NCBI RefSeq assembly: GCF_900496995.4
Contig: NC_044027.1
Location: 17,384,743-17,448,742 of the forward strand
Length of the DNA stretch: 64,000 bases
Origin: Aquila chrysaetos chrysaetos
Taxonomy: Eukaryota > Chordata > Aves > Accipitriformes > Accipitridae
Direction: 5' to 3'
The notes beneath the pieces were generated by a model. The model had not been told where the DNA came from. It saw only the letters and a program-made list of their open reading frames with translations, and did no database searches. Positions 10,901-20,150 of the stretch are shown piece by piece (position 1 is the first letter of the stretch; each line of letters opens with the position of its first letter). Position numbers and translations under genes: made by a program.

Positions 10901-13100
10901 TGGAGGGCATGCTGGACGATCTCATCAACTGCCATGCAGACGTCAATGCCGTGGATGATCTAGGTACTGCAGGCAACTAAAACACAGGCTCCCTCAGAGG
11001 TGGAAGGAAGGGGCTGCTTGCTGTTACTCTTACCACTCGCTAATGCATGTTGTATTTCGTGGTCTTCCTCCGTAGGCAAGTCGGCACTGCACTGGGCGGC
11101 TGCTGTGAATAATGTTGAAGCCGCCGTAGTCCTCTTGAAGAATGGTGCCAATAAGGATATGCAGAACAATAAGGTAGGGGTCTCCCGGACTTATGTAGAC
11201 AAGGAAAGAACCGTTTGGGGAGTCTGTTAAAGAGTAATTTTTGCCTAAAATACAACACTGTCTGGCACTGAGACTCTGATTTGATTGTTCTGCTCTGAAT
11301 GAAGCTGTTGGATTTAGCTCAAAGAAGCATTGCGGGATTTGATCCTATGGGTGATGTTGAGGTGCTGTGCTGTGCTTGGTGAGAAGTATGATACAGTGTT
11401 CGTGTGGCCACCTCCTCACATGTTCTGGGTCACTCATAGGGTTCCTGGTTTGGTATCAGTATAAGGATATGGCTTAGCAGGGTGGGAAGAAGCAGCAGGA
11501 AAACCACACCAGAGGAGAGATGATTACCGTCTCTGCCACCCATCTGCATGGTGTTGGGCATGGAGCTCAGGATAGTGTTAGCCAGGAGAATCTGTGAGCT
11601 TAAACCTAACCATCTTTGCTGGGTTTGCAGGAGGAGACCCCACTGTTCCTCGCAGCCAGAGAAGGGAGCTACGAAACCGCCAAGGTCCTGCTGGACCATT
11701 TTGCCAACCGCGACATCACGGACCACATGGACCGGCTGCCACGGGACATCGCCCAGGAGCGCATGCACCACGACATCGTGAGGCTGCTGGACGAGTACAA
11801 CCTGGTGCGGAGCCCACCGCTGCACAACGGCCCGCTGGGAGCACCCACGCTGTCCCCACCGCTCTGCTCTCCCAACAGCTACATCGGCAACCTGAAACCT
11901 GCCGTCCAGGGCAAGAAGGCCAGGAAGCCGAGTACCAAGGGCCTGAGCTGCAACGGCAAGGATGCCAAAGACCTCAAAGCCCGGAGGAAAAAATCACAAG
12001 ATGGAAAAGGATGTCTGCTTGACAACTCCAGCGTGTTGTCTCCGGTGGACTCCCTGGAGTCGCCCCATGGGTACCTGTCAGATGTCGCCTCTCCTCCACT
12101 GATGACCTCTCCATTTCAGCAGTCCCCTTCCATGCCTCTGAATCATCTGCCAGGCATGCCTGATGCCCACATGAGCATCAATCACCTCAACATGGCGGGG
12201 AAGCAGGATATGGCCATGGGAAACTCCAGCAGGATGGCCTTCGATTCGGTGCCGCCGCGTCTCTCTCATCTCCCCGTCTCCAGCCCCAGCACAGTGATGA
12301 GCAATGCCCCGATGAATTTCTCTGTCGGCGGAGCGGCCGGTCTGAACGGGCAGTGTGACTGGCTCACCAGGCTGCAGAACGGCATGGTCCAGAATCAGTA
12401 CAACCCGATGAGAGGCAACATGCAACCAGGGGCACATCAGCAGACGCAGAACCTTCAACACGGCATGATGACCTCCCTGCACAACGGCTTGCCCACCACA
12501 AGCTTGTCGCAGATGATGAGCTACCAGGCCATGCCCAACACCCGGCTGGCTTCCCAGCCTCACCTGATGCAGAGCCAGCAGCTACAGCAGATGCAGCAGC
12601 AACAGCTCCAGCAGCAAAACATGCAGCCGCAGCAGCCGCCGCAGCAACCTCAGCAGCAGCCGCAGCAGCAGCAGCCGCAACAGCATCACAACCCCAGCTC
12701 CAATGCGAGCGGCCACATCGGCCAAAATTTCCTTGGTACCGAGCTGAGCCAGCCCGACATGCAGCCGGTGAGCAGCAGTACCATGGCAGTCCACACGATC
12801 CTGCCTCAAGATTCCCAGATGCTGCCCACGTCTCTGCCATCCTCCCTCGCCCAGCCCATGACCACCACGCAGTTTCTAACTCCACCTTCCCAGCACAGTT
12901 ATTCCTCCCCCTTGGACAACACCCCCAGCCACCAGCTCCAGGTGCCCGACCACCCTTTCCTAACGCCATCTCCGGAGTCGCCGGACCAGTGGTCCAGCTC
13001 GTCTCCTCACTCCAACGTGTCCGACTGGTCCGAGGGCATCTCCAGCCCCCCCACGAGTATGCAGTCACAGATGGGACACATCCCTGAAGCCTTCAAGTAA
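939..13100 (+). CDS. NOTCH1: Neurogenic locus notch homolog protein 1, exons 16-34 (5' part outside window)
   Basis: Single-pass receptor for Delta/Jagged ligands. After S2 and gamma-secretase cleavage its intracellular domain enters the nucleus and activates RBPJ target genes. Coding exons: 939-1058, 1416-1568, 2029-2257, 2421-2622, 2768-2921, 3161-3345, 3543-3675, 3990-4247, 4358-4470, 5022-5593, 6330-6758, 7558-7706, 8338-8554, 8910-9000, 9277-9442, 10173-10468, 10816-10963, 11076-11173, 11631-13100 (stop TAA 13098-13100). All introns are GT-AG and phases close, giving about 1726 residues. That matches human NOTCH1 from about residue 828 to the end, and the 19 exons correspond to human exons 16-34. 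The first exon begins with two bases that complete a split glycine codon. NOTCH1, rather than NOTCH2/3, is chosen for near-identity to human NOTCH1 throughout, including the EGF22, ankyrin and PEST segments. Confidence 0.98.
5352..7699 (+). CDS. NOTCH1: NOTCH1 negative regulatory region: LNR-A/B/C and heterodimerization domain
   Basis: Exon 25 encodes LNR-A and LNR-B with their Cys and Asp (DGGDC, DGFDC) calcium ligands. Exon 26 completes LNR-C (DGLDC) and encodes the N-terminal half of the heterodimerization domain. A furin S1 site RQKR|EL is at 6721-6732. It is R-x-K-R here, against R-R-R-R in human, and both fit the furin consensus. Exon 27 carries the C-terminal half and ends just past the ADAM S2 site, Ala|Val at 7697-7702 (context YKIEA|V). 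In the known receptor this block keeps Notch silent until ligand pulls the LNRs off the S2 site. Confidence 0.95.
8338..8554 (+). CDS. NOTCH1: NOTCH1 exon 28: transmembrane helix, S3 site and RAM
   Basis: A hydrophobic helix is encoded at about 8379-8441. The gamma-secretase S3 bond Gly|Val falls at 8427-8432 (GVG|VLVS), followed by the stop-transfer cluster RKRRR. The RAM motif that binds the RBPJ beta-trefoil domain includes Trp-Phe-Pro at 8472-8480, and a basic KKKRR stretch follows. The juxtamembrane extracellular stalk differs from the human one and the helix itself is moderately diverged, but the cleavage context and RAM are conserved. Confidence 0.95.
8910..9442 (+). CDS. NOTCH1: NOTCH1 exons 29-30: linker between RAM and ankyrin domain
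   Basis: Two short exons (8910-9000 and 9277-9442) encode the acidic, conserved linker with the [10 protein letters not shown] and [19 protein letters not shown] segments. In human NOTCH1 this joins RAM to the ankyrin repeats. The phases, 2 to 0 and 0 to 1, join correctly to the flanking exons. Confidence 0.95.
10173..11812 (+). CDS. NOTCH1: NOTCH1 ankyrin repeat domain (exons 31-34)
   Basis: Exons 10173-10468, 10816-10963, 11076-11173 and the start of the last exon encode the ankyrin repeats. Typical TPLHLAAR-type motifs are visible ([47 protein letters not shown]). The sequence is almost identical to human, as expected for the surface that holds RBPJ and Mastermind-like in the Notch transcription complex. 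Confidence 0.96.
11813..13100 (+). CDS. NOTCH1: NOTCH1 transactivation region and C-terminal PEST degron
   Basis: The rest of the terminal exon encodes a basic NLS-like stretch ([18 protein letters not shown]), a low-complexity transactivation region with a Gln/Pro-rich tract, and the PEST tail. The FBXW7-type phosphodegron TPSPES is at 12963-12980 and the WSSSSP degron is at 12990-13007. Both limit the life of the active intracellular domain in the known protein. The final residues PEAFK before TAA match human. Confidence 0.95.
12573..12693 (+). repeat. NOTCH1: CAG/CCG-rich tract coding for Gln/Pro-rich NOTCH1 segment
   Basis: Interrupted CAG/CAA/CCG codons encode a stretch dominated by Gln with Pro, Leu and Met, ending in His-His. 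It sits in the transactivation domain where human NOTCH1 also has a shorter Gln/Pro-rich stretch. The mixed codons suggest it is fairly stable rather than a pure trinucleotide expansion. On the opposite strand the tract creates a long spurious open frame. Confidence 0.9.
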
Positions 13101-13288
13101 AAGACGGTGTTTCAGAGACGCTGGCGCTCAGTGGGAGTTAGAAGCTTGAGGGAGATCTTTTTTAAAAGGACATTGGATGCTTTTATTAAAGGATCCTTTT
13201 TAAATATGTTTTTATAAAAAAAGAAAAAGACAAATTAATTCCTTTTTTTTTTAGTATTTATTTATGTACTTTTTATTTTACATGAAAA

Positions 13289-13295
13289 CACTGCC
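13289..13295 (+). promoter_or_regulatory. miR-34/449 seed match, site 1
   Basis: CACTGCC preceded by A matches miR-34 nucleotides 2-9 within the NOTCH1 3' UTR. NOTCH1 is an established miR-34a target in mammals. Function in this species is inferred. Confidence 0.6.
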
Positions 13296-14147
13296 TTTTT
13301 ATTTATATGTTCTATTGTTAAGAACTCAATGTGGGACACCAGTTGTGTTTCAAGAAATCAAAAAATTAGGTTTTTATAGGACATTCTCTTTTGTTTGGGG
13401 GGTTCATTGTGTTTGATTTGAGAGGAAATGTTTATGTAAAGCTATAGGCAGCAATTTGTGAATCTGAAATACCATTAATTTATTTTTTTCTCTTTCAACT
13501 CAGAAAGAGAGGTGAGAAAGAAAAGGGGAAGGAAAAATTGACTAAAAATACCACTCCTTAGGGGGAAAAAAAATTAAGTATGGACGGATTTTCGAAATGT
13601 ACTTTAAAATGTTTCCTTTGCTATTATATCTGAGAAGACATTTTATGGTACCAGTCGTGAATCTTTGTTTAAATTTCAGTATTATATAGTTGTACATTTG
13701 CCTTGATAATAGAAATTTTTGTTCTCTCTTGTTTTTATATATATAAAAAAATATATATTTAAATGATTTTTATGATCTAAAAAAAAATAATCAGGATTAT
13801 AGACCTGTAAGAACAGGTTCTAAGATTAAAAAAACCCCTACAAAACATGAATACTGTCCCCCACCAAAAAGAAGTGTATTTGCCAAACTTTTAAGAGAGC
13901 AAGCCCATAACTACGGAGTATATGCCAAACCCATAACTGTGGAGTTTATACACAAAGGAGACTTAATTTTACTTTGAATATCTTTACTGTTTTTTGTTTT
14001 CGTGTTTGCATTTGAGTAACTGTTTAAGAAATAAATGCCAATATAAACTTGTAAACCACATCCTTATTTTAAGGATGGCCTGCCTATTTTAAAGAAGGCG
14101 TGTCTATTAATGCAGACAACCTTGAGTGAGATTACAAAGCATTATAA

Positions 14148-14155
14148 CACTGCCA
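14148..14155 (+). promoter_or_regulatory. miR-34/449 seed match, site 2 (8-mer)
   Basis: ACACTGCCA (with the A at 14147 if the upstream base is counted) pairs with miR-34 nucleotides 1-9, the stronger of the two matches. It lies downstream of the AATAAA at 14030, so use of that early poly(A) signal would remove this site but keep site 1. Confidence 0.6.
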
Positions 14156-14892
14156 CCACTAAGTGCTCGCCCGTATCCAGCTCCTCTGGCAGCGCGATTG
14201 CTGGGTGCTCAGTGGAAAGCGCTGCCGGTTTTGGTGGGATGCTGGACTGGCTAAACAGGAGGGCGAAGGACAGCACAGCCGAGTCTGTGCTGTGAAATGT
14301 TAACATTTTGTTCTTGTTAGTCTGGAGTGATGCATCTTTTTTTATATTGATGTGCACTCTTTCTGTGTATCATGTAAAATATAGTATAAGCCTGTGGCAG
14401 ATTTAATGTTTGTAAATATGTTTTTTTTAAGAAAAGGTGGATTTTGTTTCAAAAATCTAAATGAGCAAGTCTTAAATATATCATAAATATATCACCTTAT
14501 AGAGGTGTTGGAATATCACTCACTCGGGTGCAAAGGCAAGCAGACACCCTAAGACTAGATATGCATATGGGACAGGCAAATAGAGAGCAGTTAATCAAGA
14601 AAACCTAAGAAAAGGGTTCCTTTTCCTCGTACCTTTTTATTAGAACACCAAATAAAACAGATGTTTCTCAAGGCGCAGCGCCTTGCTGAGCACTCATCTT
14701 AGTTAACATTTCAGACCATTGTTATTGTGACATGCCTAATATGAGTGATAAAAACATCACGTGGTGTTGAATCTTCCTATGTTTTATAAACTAGAGTGTA
14801 GTTTAAGAAAAGATATCTTCTGTAATAAAGTTATCTACATGCAAAGTTGTAGTTTGCAAAAATGATGTATTTTTTTTGGTTAACTGATTTGC

Positions 14893-14898
14893 AATAAA
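14893..14898 (+). terminator. NOTCH1: Distal poly(A) signal of NOTCH1
   Basis: Canonical AATAAA, the last in the gene, with T/G-rich sequence about 40 bases downstream. It is chosen as the main 3' end because no other signal follows for several hundred bases. Confidence 0.75.
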
Positions 14899-14915
14899 TG
14901 ATGCTTCTGGGCATC

Positions 14916-17900
14916 TAGATTTTACTAAAACTGCAACTTAGTGTTTTTGTTCTGGATTGGTTGAAATCTGGGCTTGATACCAGCTGTCTTTCAATACCGC
15001 AGGGCTGCCTCTCCACACAAAGTACCGGCACTTTCCTAACATCTTGTTCTCTAAGTTAAAGATCAGAGCAGGGCTTTGGACAATGAAACTTTCTCCTTAA
15101 CTTGTGCAAAACTCTCACCAGCTTGACACATCTGGTTTGAGCAAGGCAGGAGGAGCTCTGCGAGGCTCTCAGCCAGTATGGGCTCTGCCCAGGTAGCCCT
15201 TTACCTGTGCTGTGGATGTTCTGATGTCCTCTCAGGCCTCTGCCATTAGGTCAGGATCTAAAAGGGGAAACATTGAAAAGTTGTTTTAAAGAACGTCACT
15301 CGCGCATGTTCAAAGTACTATATTCTGTCACTTTAAAACTTTTGCTTTCTGATCAGTTTTTTAGGAGCATTCTCTGGCTGATGAGATGGCCAAGGGTAAA
15401 AAATGGCCATGTGCTTTTAATTACAGAGTGCCTATGGAAACAGAGCCCCCTAGGAGTGGTGTTAAAAGTTATGTATAAGGCTTCCTACTTCACACAGAGC
15501 ACTGAGCATATGGCTGGGCTCTCAGATGTGGTGGCTTGCACAGATAGGAACTGGGAAGCCATCCAGCGACAACGCCAAGGGGCAGCAGCACCCGAGCAAA
15601 AGTTTCACTAATGCCACTCCAGGCACAAACACCCCGCAGAAATGTTTGCTGTCCTTGCTGCACTCAAGATTTTTACAGTAATTTAATTTAATTCTTTCTC
15701 TTTCCCACAGGGAGTCTGTAGTCCAAATGCAGCTGCAAAGTCCCCAAATAACTGGATATAAATAGCCAAGCTGTGGACCTCCTCCCAAATCAGATAAGCC
15801 TGGTAACTCCTGGAATGCTGGTATTTTCCACTCCATGGCCAGGGAAGGAGTGGGCATGTGTGTACATGTACCCAGTATCCAGCCCCAGACGGGTTCGGGG
15901 CCGCCAGACATTTGCTGTACAACCAGTCAGAAGCTGGTGCTGCAGCTGTGGCATTTTATGTGCCACCCAGCAGCAGGGAAACGCAGCGCCTTCAGAGGTC
16001 AGGGAGGCAATGTGCCAGTGTGCTCTCCCTGCAAACTCTGTGGAAAGGGGGTATTTTAACTGAGGACAAATCCCTTTTCCCCCTGTAAAATGTGGTTTGC
16101 CACTGAGGATCTCGTTACTCCAAGGGGCGCCCTGGAGATGGGCTTCCTGAGACGTGCTCTTCCCTCTAGCTGTGTCTCGCTGCATCCCATCTGGGATATG
16201 CTAGATGAACTGTGTCTGCCTTCACCGCGATTCGCACATGTGCTGTCCATGAATCGCGTCTGGGAACATCCAGCCATGTTCCCACGCAGCCCATCTTTCC
16301 AGGCTTCTCCCACACGTACGCATCCAAGTGCTCATGCCCAGGCCTCCGTGCTGCCTGTGAGACTGGGAGATGCTCACGCCAACGTGAGGTGTTAGTAAGA
16401 CTCTCTCCTACCTGGTCTAAGTGTGCAACACTCTCATCACTCATGGTCAAGGTGGGAATTTGGCCTGGAATGGATTAAAAAAAAAAAAAAAGGGATTATG
16501 AGGATGTGCAAAACAAAGTGCATTGCAAGAGACAACTAAACATATGTGGCTCATTTAAGAAGAGAGGAGCTTCAAAGCATGTAATTTTCCATGAGGGTGG
16601 GTCAGAGGGACAGAATGAGGAAAGAGGGCTAAATACCAGGGAAAGAGGCAAAACAAAAAGGTCTGCATTGGCACATGAATTGATACTAATAAATTGGCCA
16701 CAAGGTAATTCAAACTAGAAGTCAGAAAAGGTTTTCTAAGCAGTAGAGGAGTACGGATACACAGTTTAGTTTTCAAGCATTTAGCTCCCAATGACTCTTA
16801 CACTTATGAAGGCGTCTGGTGACCCACAAACTCCTGCCAGTCCCTTGTTCCTGCTTTCCTAAGTGGGTATATGAGATGATAGTGGGGTCACAGATCCCCA
16901 GCTGGGATTGAGGCAAAGTTAAATGAGAAATGAGAGAAAAGGCCCAGTTTCAAACACTCCCTCCACACTTAGGGCTTTCCCACCAACCCTCTATCCAGAA
17001 GGATTTGCCTTCCCCCAATCCCCTCCAACCAACCCATGCTGTCCAACCACAAGCTCGTCTTTACCTCATGTTGGTAAAGATGGTGGGAGCTGAATTTCAA
17101 GCTCTCGAGTTAACAGAAGATGCTGAGGAATGAATGGGTCATGGCAAGCGCAGTTGTTTTAGCATTTCAGGTGAAAAAGACTGAGAAGCACTGAAATTAT
17201 ATCTCATGCCAAGGGAAGGGTTCAGAAGTGTTTGCATAAGACAAGATTAGCACCGAGCTATTCCGATGGCAAATACGTTGATGCTATGAGGAATCGGTGC
17301 ATCTGAACTATTTGTTTACATGCTGGAGGGCTTGGGGTTTTTTTATTCTTTGTTTTCATTATTCCTGCTCAATTAGATGGGACATTTAGAAATTGCTACT
17401 CTGTATTGCTTTTACCTCCAGGCTATTGGTGTGTGCTCAGAAAGTTGCTAACAGCTGCTTAAACCCTGATTGCTGAATTGTTACTGCAGCTCAAATCACC
17501 CCCTTAAGAATGTACAAAAGGAGCCAAATTCATCTAAGGTGTAGCCTCTCTCAAATTACACACGGGTTAACGTGGCTGAGGTAGTTTGAATAATCACAGC
17601 AACTAAATTAGTAAATAAATAAAGCTCAGCTTGTCCGAGTTGGCTAACCTGGTACAGGATACCTATACTCATAAGAGAACTCTCCTTTAGCCATTTTCCC
17701 TGTTTCTAAACTTAGAGAATGATCCTTTTAATAGCGAGCTCCTGGGGCAGGGCTGTGTTTATGGTTGCCTGCAACCTGAAGGCTGAATAAATTATCAGAA
17801 TTTAATGGGAAAAGGTCAGTATCATTTGGGTTGGACCCCACGTAGGCTGATGAAGCAGGAAAAAAAGAACACACACTGTCCTCTTGCCCACCAGCAAGCC

Positions 17901-18999
17901 TTTTTATTTGTAATGGGTCAGTCTCAAGTCCAGAACTGGCTCCATTTTCTGAGTACAGCAAATCAGTCAGAAAGCTTCAGGGTAAAAAGGGATTGAATGT
18001 CTTAATGTGACAATTCTTTATTATCACATACTTACCAGGAGAAAGCAAAGGTGAGATCCCATCATTAGTGTTTGCATGCTGTATGTATGTGTATAGGTGT
18101 ATAAGAGGAGGGTTAGATATGTAATGTAAATATATAGCTATAGATACAGATGTAAGCTGTTGATGGTATTTACAGAATACATATGTATTTTTAGAAAGCT
18201 AATCAGGCCAATTAAAATCATGTTTCCTCAGATTACACCTGTTGGGGGAAGTATCAAGGGAGGACCAGGGCTTTATCTGCAATTCATGCCTTCGTAGGGA
18301 AATTGTATTTGACAAGCTGGTTTATAAGAATGTTCCTACAAAAGAGGGAGATGAAAGGCACTTTAAAAATCACAGTGCTGCCTCTGGTTCCCACACCAGC
18401 ATCAAAGTACTGCTTCCCCTGCTTGGACTGGGCTTTGAGGATATTACCCTGCTTTAATGATCAAGCGTGCAGAAACAGCTCTTGTGCTGATAATGACCCT
18501 TGATTAAGATGTTTGTTTAGGTCGTTTGTATTTTCCCCTCCAAGGCCTGTTGTTGGGTGCAGAGTGTGACAATATCGGCACAGCGGCCACCGCCTGTAAA
18601 TGACACATCCTTCTCCCGTTTGAACTGGGACTCCCGCCTTAAAACCTTCGCGTTTGTGTGAAACAGACCCTCAACCCAGAGCTAGGACACAGAGCAGAGC
18701 GGAGTAAAAGCTTTAGACTTGCACGTAACTGTTTGATACCATGCTACGATCTTGTCTAAAAAAAAAAAACCACCAAACCGAAAACCCACGCAAACATGTG
18801 TTTCTCTGGAGAAGTGCTTTTATAAGCCTTTAAGTTAATGAGTCCCGGCGATAGCTGTGTGCAGCAGGGCTGAACGGAGGCATCTGCTACCCCGCAGCTT
18901 TTGGACACCCGTACGCCGGCCTTCCTCAAAAAAAAAACAAAAAAAACAAAAACAAACCAAAAAAACGAACCCAACCCCCCCCCAGTTTTTCCCTCTTTC
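14916..18999. other. NOTCH1-SEC16A intergenic region
   Basis: About 4 kb with no open frame that I recognise and no tRNA-, rRNA- or snoRNA-like structure. It holds short A-runs (for example around 16477-16490) and an AT-rich TATA/TGTA patch near 18080-18150. A strong acceptor-like sequence ends at about 15711, but no matching exon could be built. It may contain NOTCH1 or SEC16A enhancers, but nothing in the sequence proves this. Confidence 0.6.
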
Positions 19000-20150
19000 G
19001 CAGCTTCAGCCACCCGGGGCAGTCTCTCCTGAACCGCCCTGCTCCCCCCGGCCCCTCCGCCTTCACCTCCCGCCCTGACAGACCGGCCTCCCGCTGCCGC
19101 CCGCCGCGCAGGCCCGCCGCGGGCCCGGCGGTCCTTTGTCCCGCCCTGGCGGTCACCTTCGCCACTACAACCCGCCCCGGGAAACCCGAGGGCTCGGAAA
19201 TCCCGGTGGACGCTCGGCCGGGCTTTACCCCGCTGTGCCCGGCGCCTGCCTGAGGAGACCGGGACCCCCCCACCCCACACACACACACAGGGCCGCACTC
19301 CGCCATACCCCGACCGGTGCGAGCGAGGCCCGTTGCGGACAAGGGCTTGGCAGGGAGAAGGGTTCCCCCCCCCTCGGCACGCCCGCAGCCCAGGCCTCGC
19401 CGAGCGGACCCGGGGAAACTCAAATACCGGCCGCCGCCCGCAGCCGCCCCAGCCGGGACTCGAACCGGCGACGCCCGAGTCCGCAGCCGCACGGCGCCTG
19501 CGCCAGGCCGGGGCGCTGTCGAGGCCGCTTCCGCCCTTAGGTTTTGGGGCTTTTTTTTTTTTTTTTTTTTTTTAAACCCTCCGACACTTCTGCCTTCCCC
19601 CTTTTCCCTTTAAAGGAAGGCGGAAGAGCCGGGGCGTGGGGAACCGGCGGGAGAGAAACATAAACAAGCGCTGCTCGGCGCCGGGCTCCGCACGCGCCGT
19701 GGCGTCATCGCGCGACGCGGCGTGACACGTCGGCGGCGGCGGAACTCTGAGCCGGATGGTCCAAGATGGCGGCGGAGGGGGCCGGTGCTGCGGCCGTGCG
19801 GGGGGGCGGCGCCCGCTGCTGAGGGGTCCTCGGTCGGCGGGGGGCTGCCAGGTACGGCGGGGTGGGTCCGGGCGCTGCCGCAGAGCGAGGGGCGGCTGAG
19901 GGAAGGCTGGAGGGGGGTGGGTGCCGGGCCGGGGGCAGGTGGAGGGCTGGGGATCCCGGGCGGGTTGCGTGAGGAGCGGCAGGGCCTGAGGTGTGGGCCC
20001 CGGGGCTGGCGGCGGTCGCTGCCCCTTCTATGCGGCTGGAGCTGCCCGGTGCCGCCGTGCCTCGGCGCGGGTGGGCCTCAGGGCGGCGGCAGGGTCGTTG
20101 GCAGCCCTGGGTCTCGGCCGCTGGTCCCGGTTGGGGCAGGTTGTGGTGGT
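19000..20150 (+). promoter_or_regulatory. SEC16A: CpG-island promoter of SEC16A
   Basis: Dense CpG sequence with no TATA box surrounds the first SEC16A exon, as expected of a housekeeping promoter. Visible motifs include a YY1-type AAGATGGCGGC (19763-19773) near the probable start, bZIP-like GTGGCGTCATC (19699-19709) and ACACGTC (19725-19731, reverse GACGTGT), and a GC-rich palindrome resembling an NRF1 site near 19494-19505. Poly-A/T runs flank the island at about 18929-18966 and 19553-19573. The transcription start is inferred to lie at about 19730-19760. Confidence 0.8.
19756..19851 (+). other. SEC16A: SEC16A exon 1 (non-coding leader; 5' limit approximate)
   Basis: The exon ends at a good donor, CCAG|GTACGG, at 19851/19852. 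It joins the acceptor at 24064-24065, 75 bases before the SEC16A start codon. The start given is the first ATG in this leader; the true 5' end is unknown and probably a little upstream. Two upstream ORFs begin here. One (ATG 19766) is 18 codons and stops inside the exon at 19820-19822. The other (ATG 19756) reads through the splice and stops at 24120-24122. Confidence 0.65.

Larger units (their letters stand above)
13101..14915 (+). other. NOTCH1: NOTCH1 3' UTR
   Basis: AT-rich sequence follows the stop codon and contains AATAAA at 14030-14035, 14651-14656, 14824-14829 and 14893-14898. The last, within TTGCAATAAATGATGC, is the preferred main end because it gives a UTR length close to the human one. 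The exact cleavage point is inferred. A Pumilio-type TGTAAATA is at 14411-14418, and two miR-34 seed matches are listed separately. Confidence 0.85.

Noticed and set aside
12364-13068. Open frame of 234 codons on the minus strand opposite the last NOTCH1 exon
   Set aside because: It is the shadow of a GC-rich, CAG-rich coding exon. Its product is Ala/Gly/Trp/Cys-rich with no known similarity, and the + strand frame is clearly NOTCH1.
15701-15730. Strong acceptor-like sequence downstream of NOTCH1
   Set aside because: No donor or open frame with any similarity follows it, and an isolated acceptor-like string is common in pyrimidine-rich DNA.
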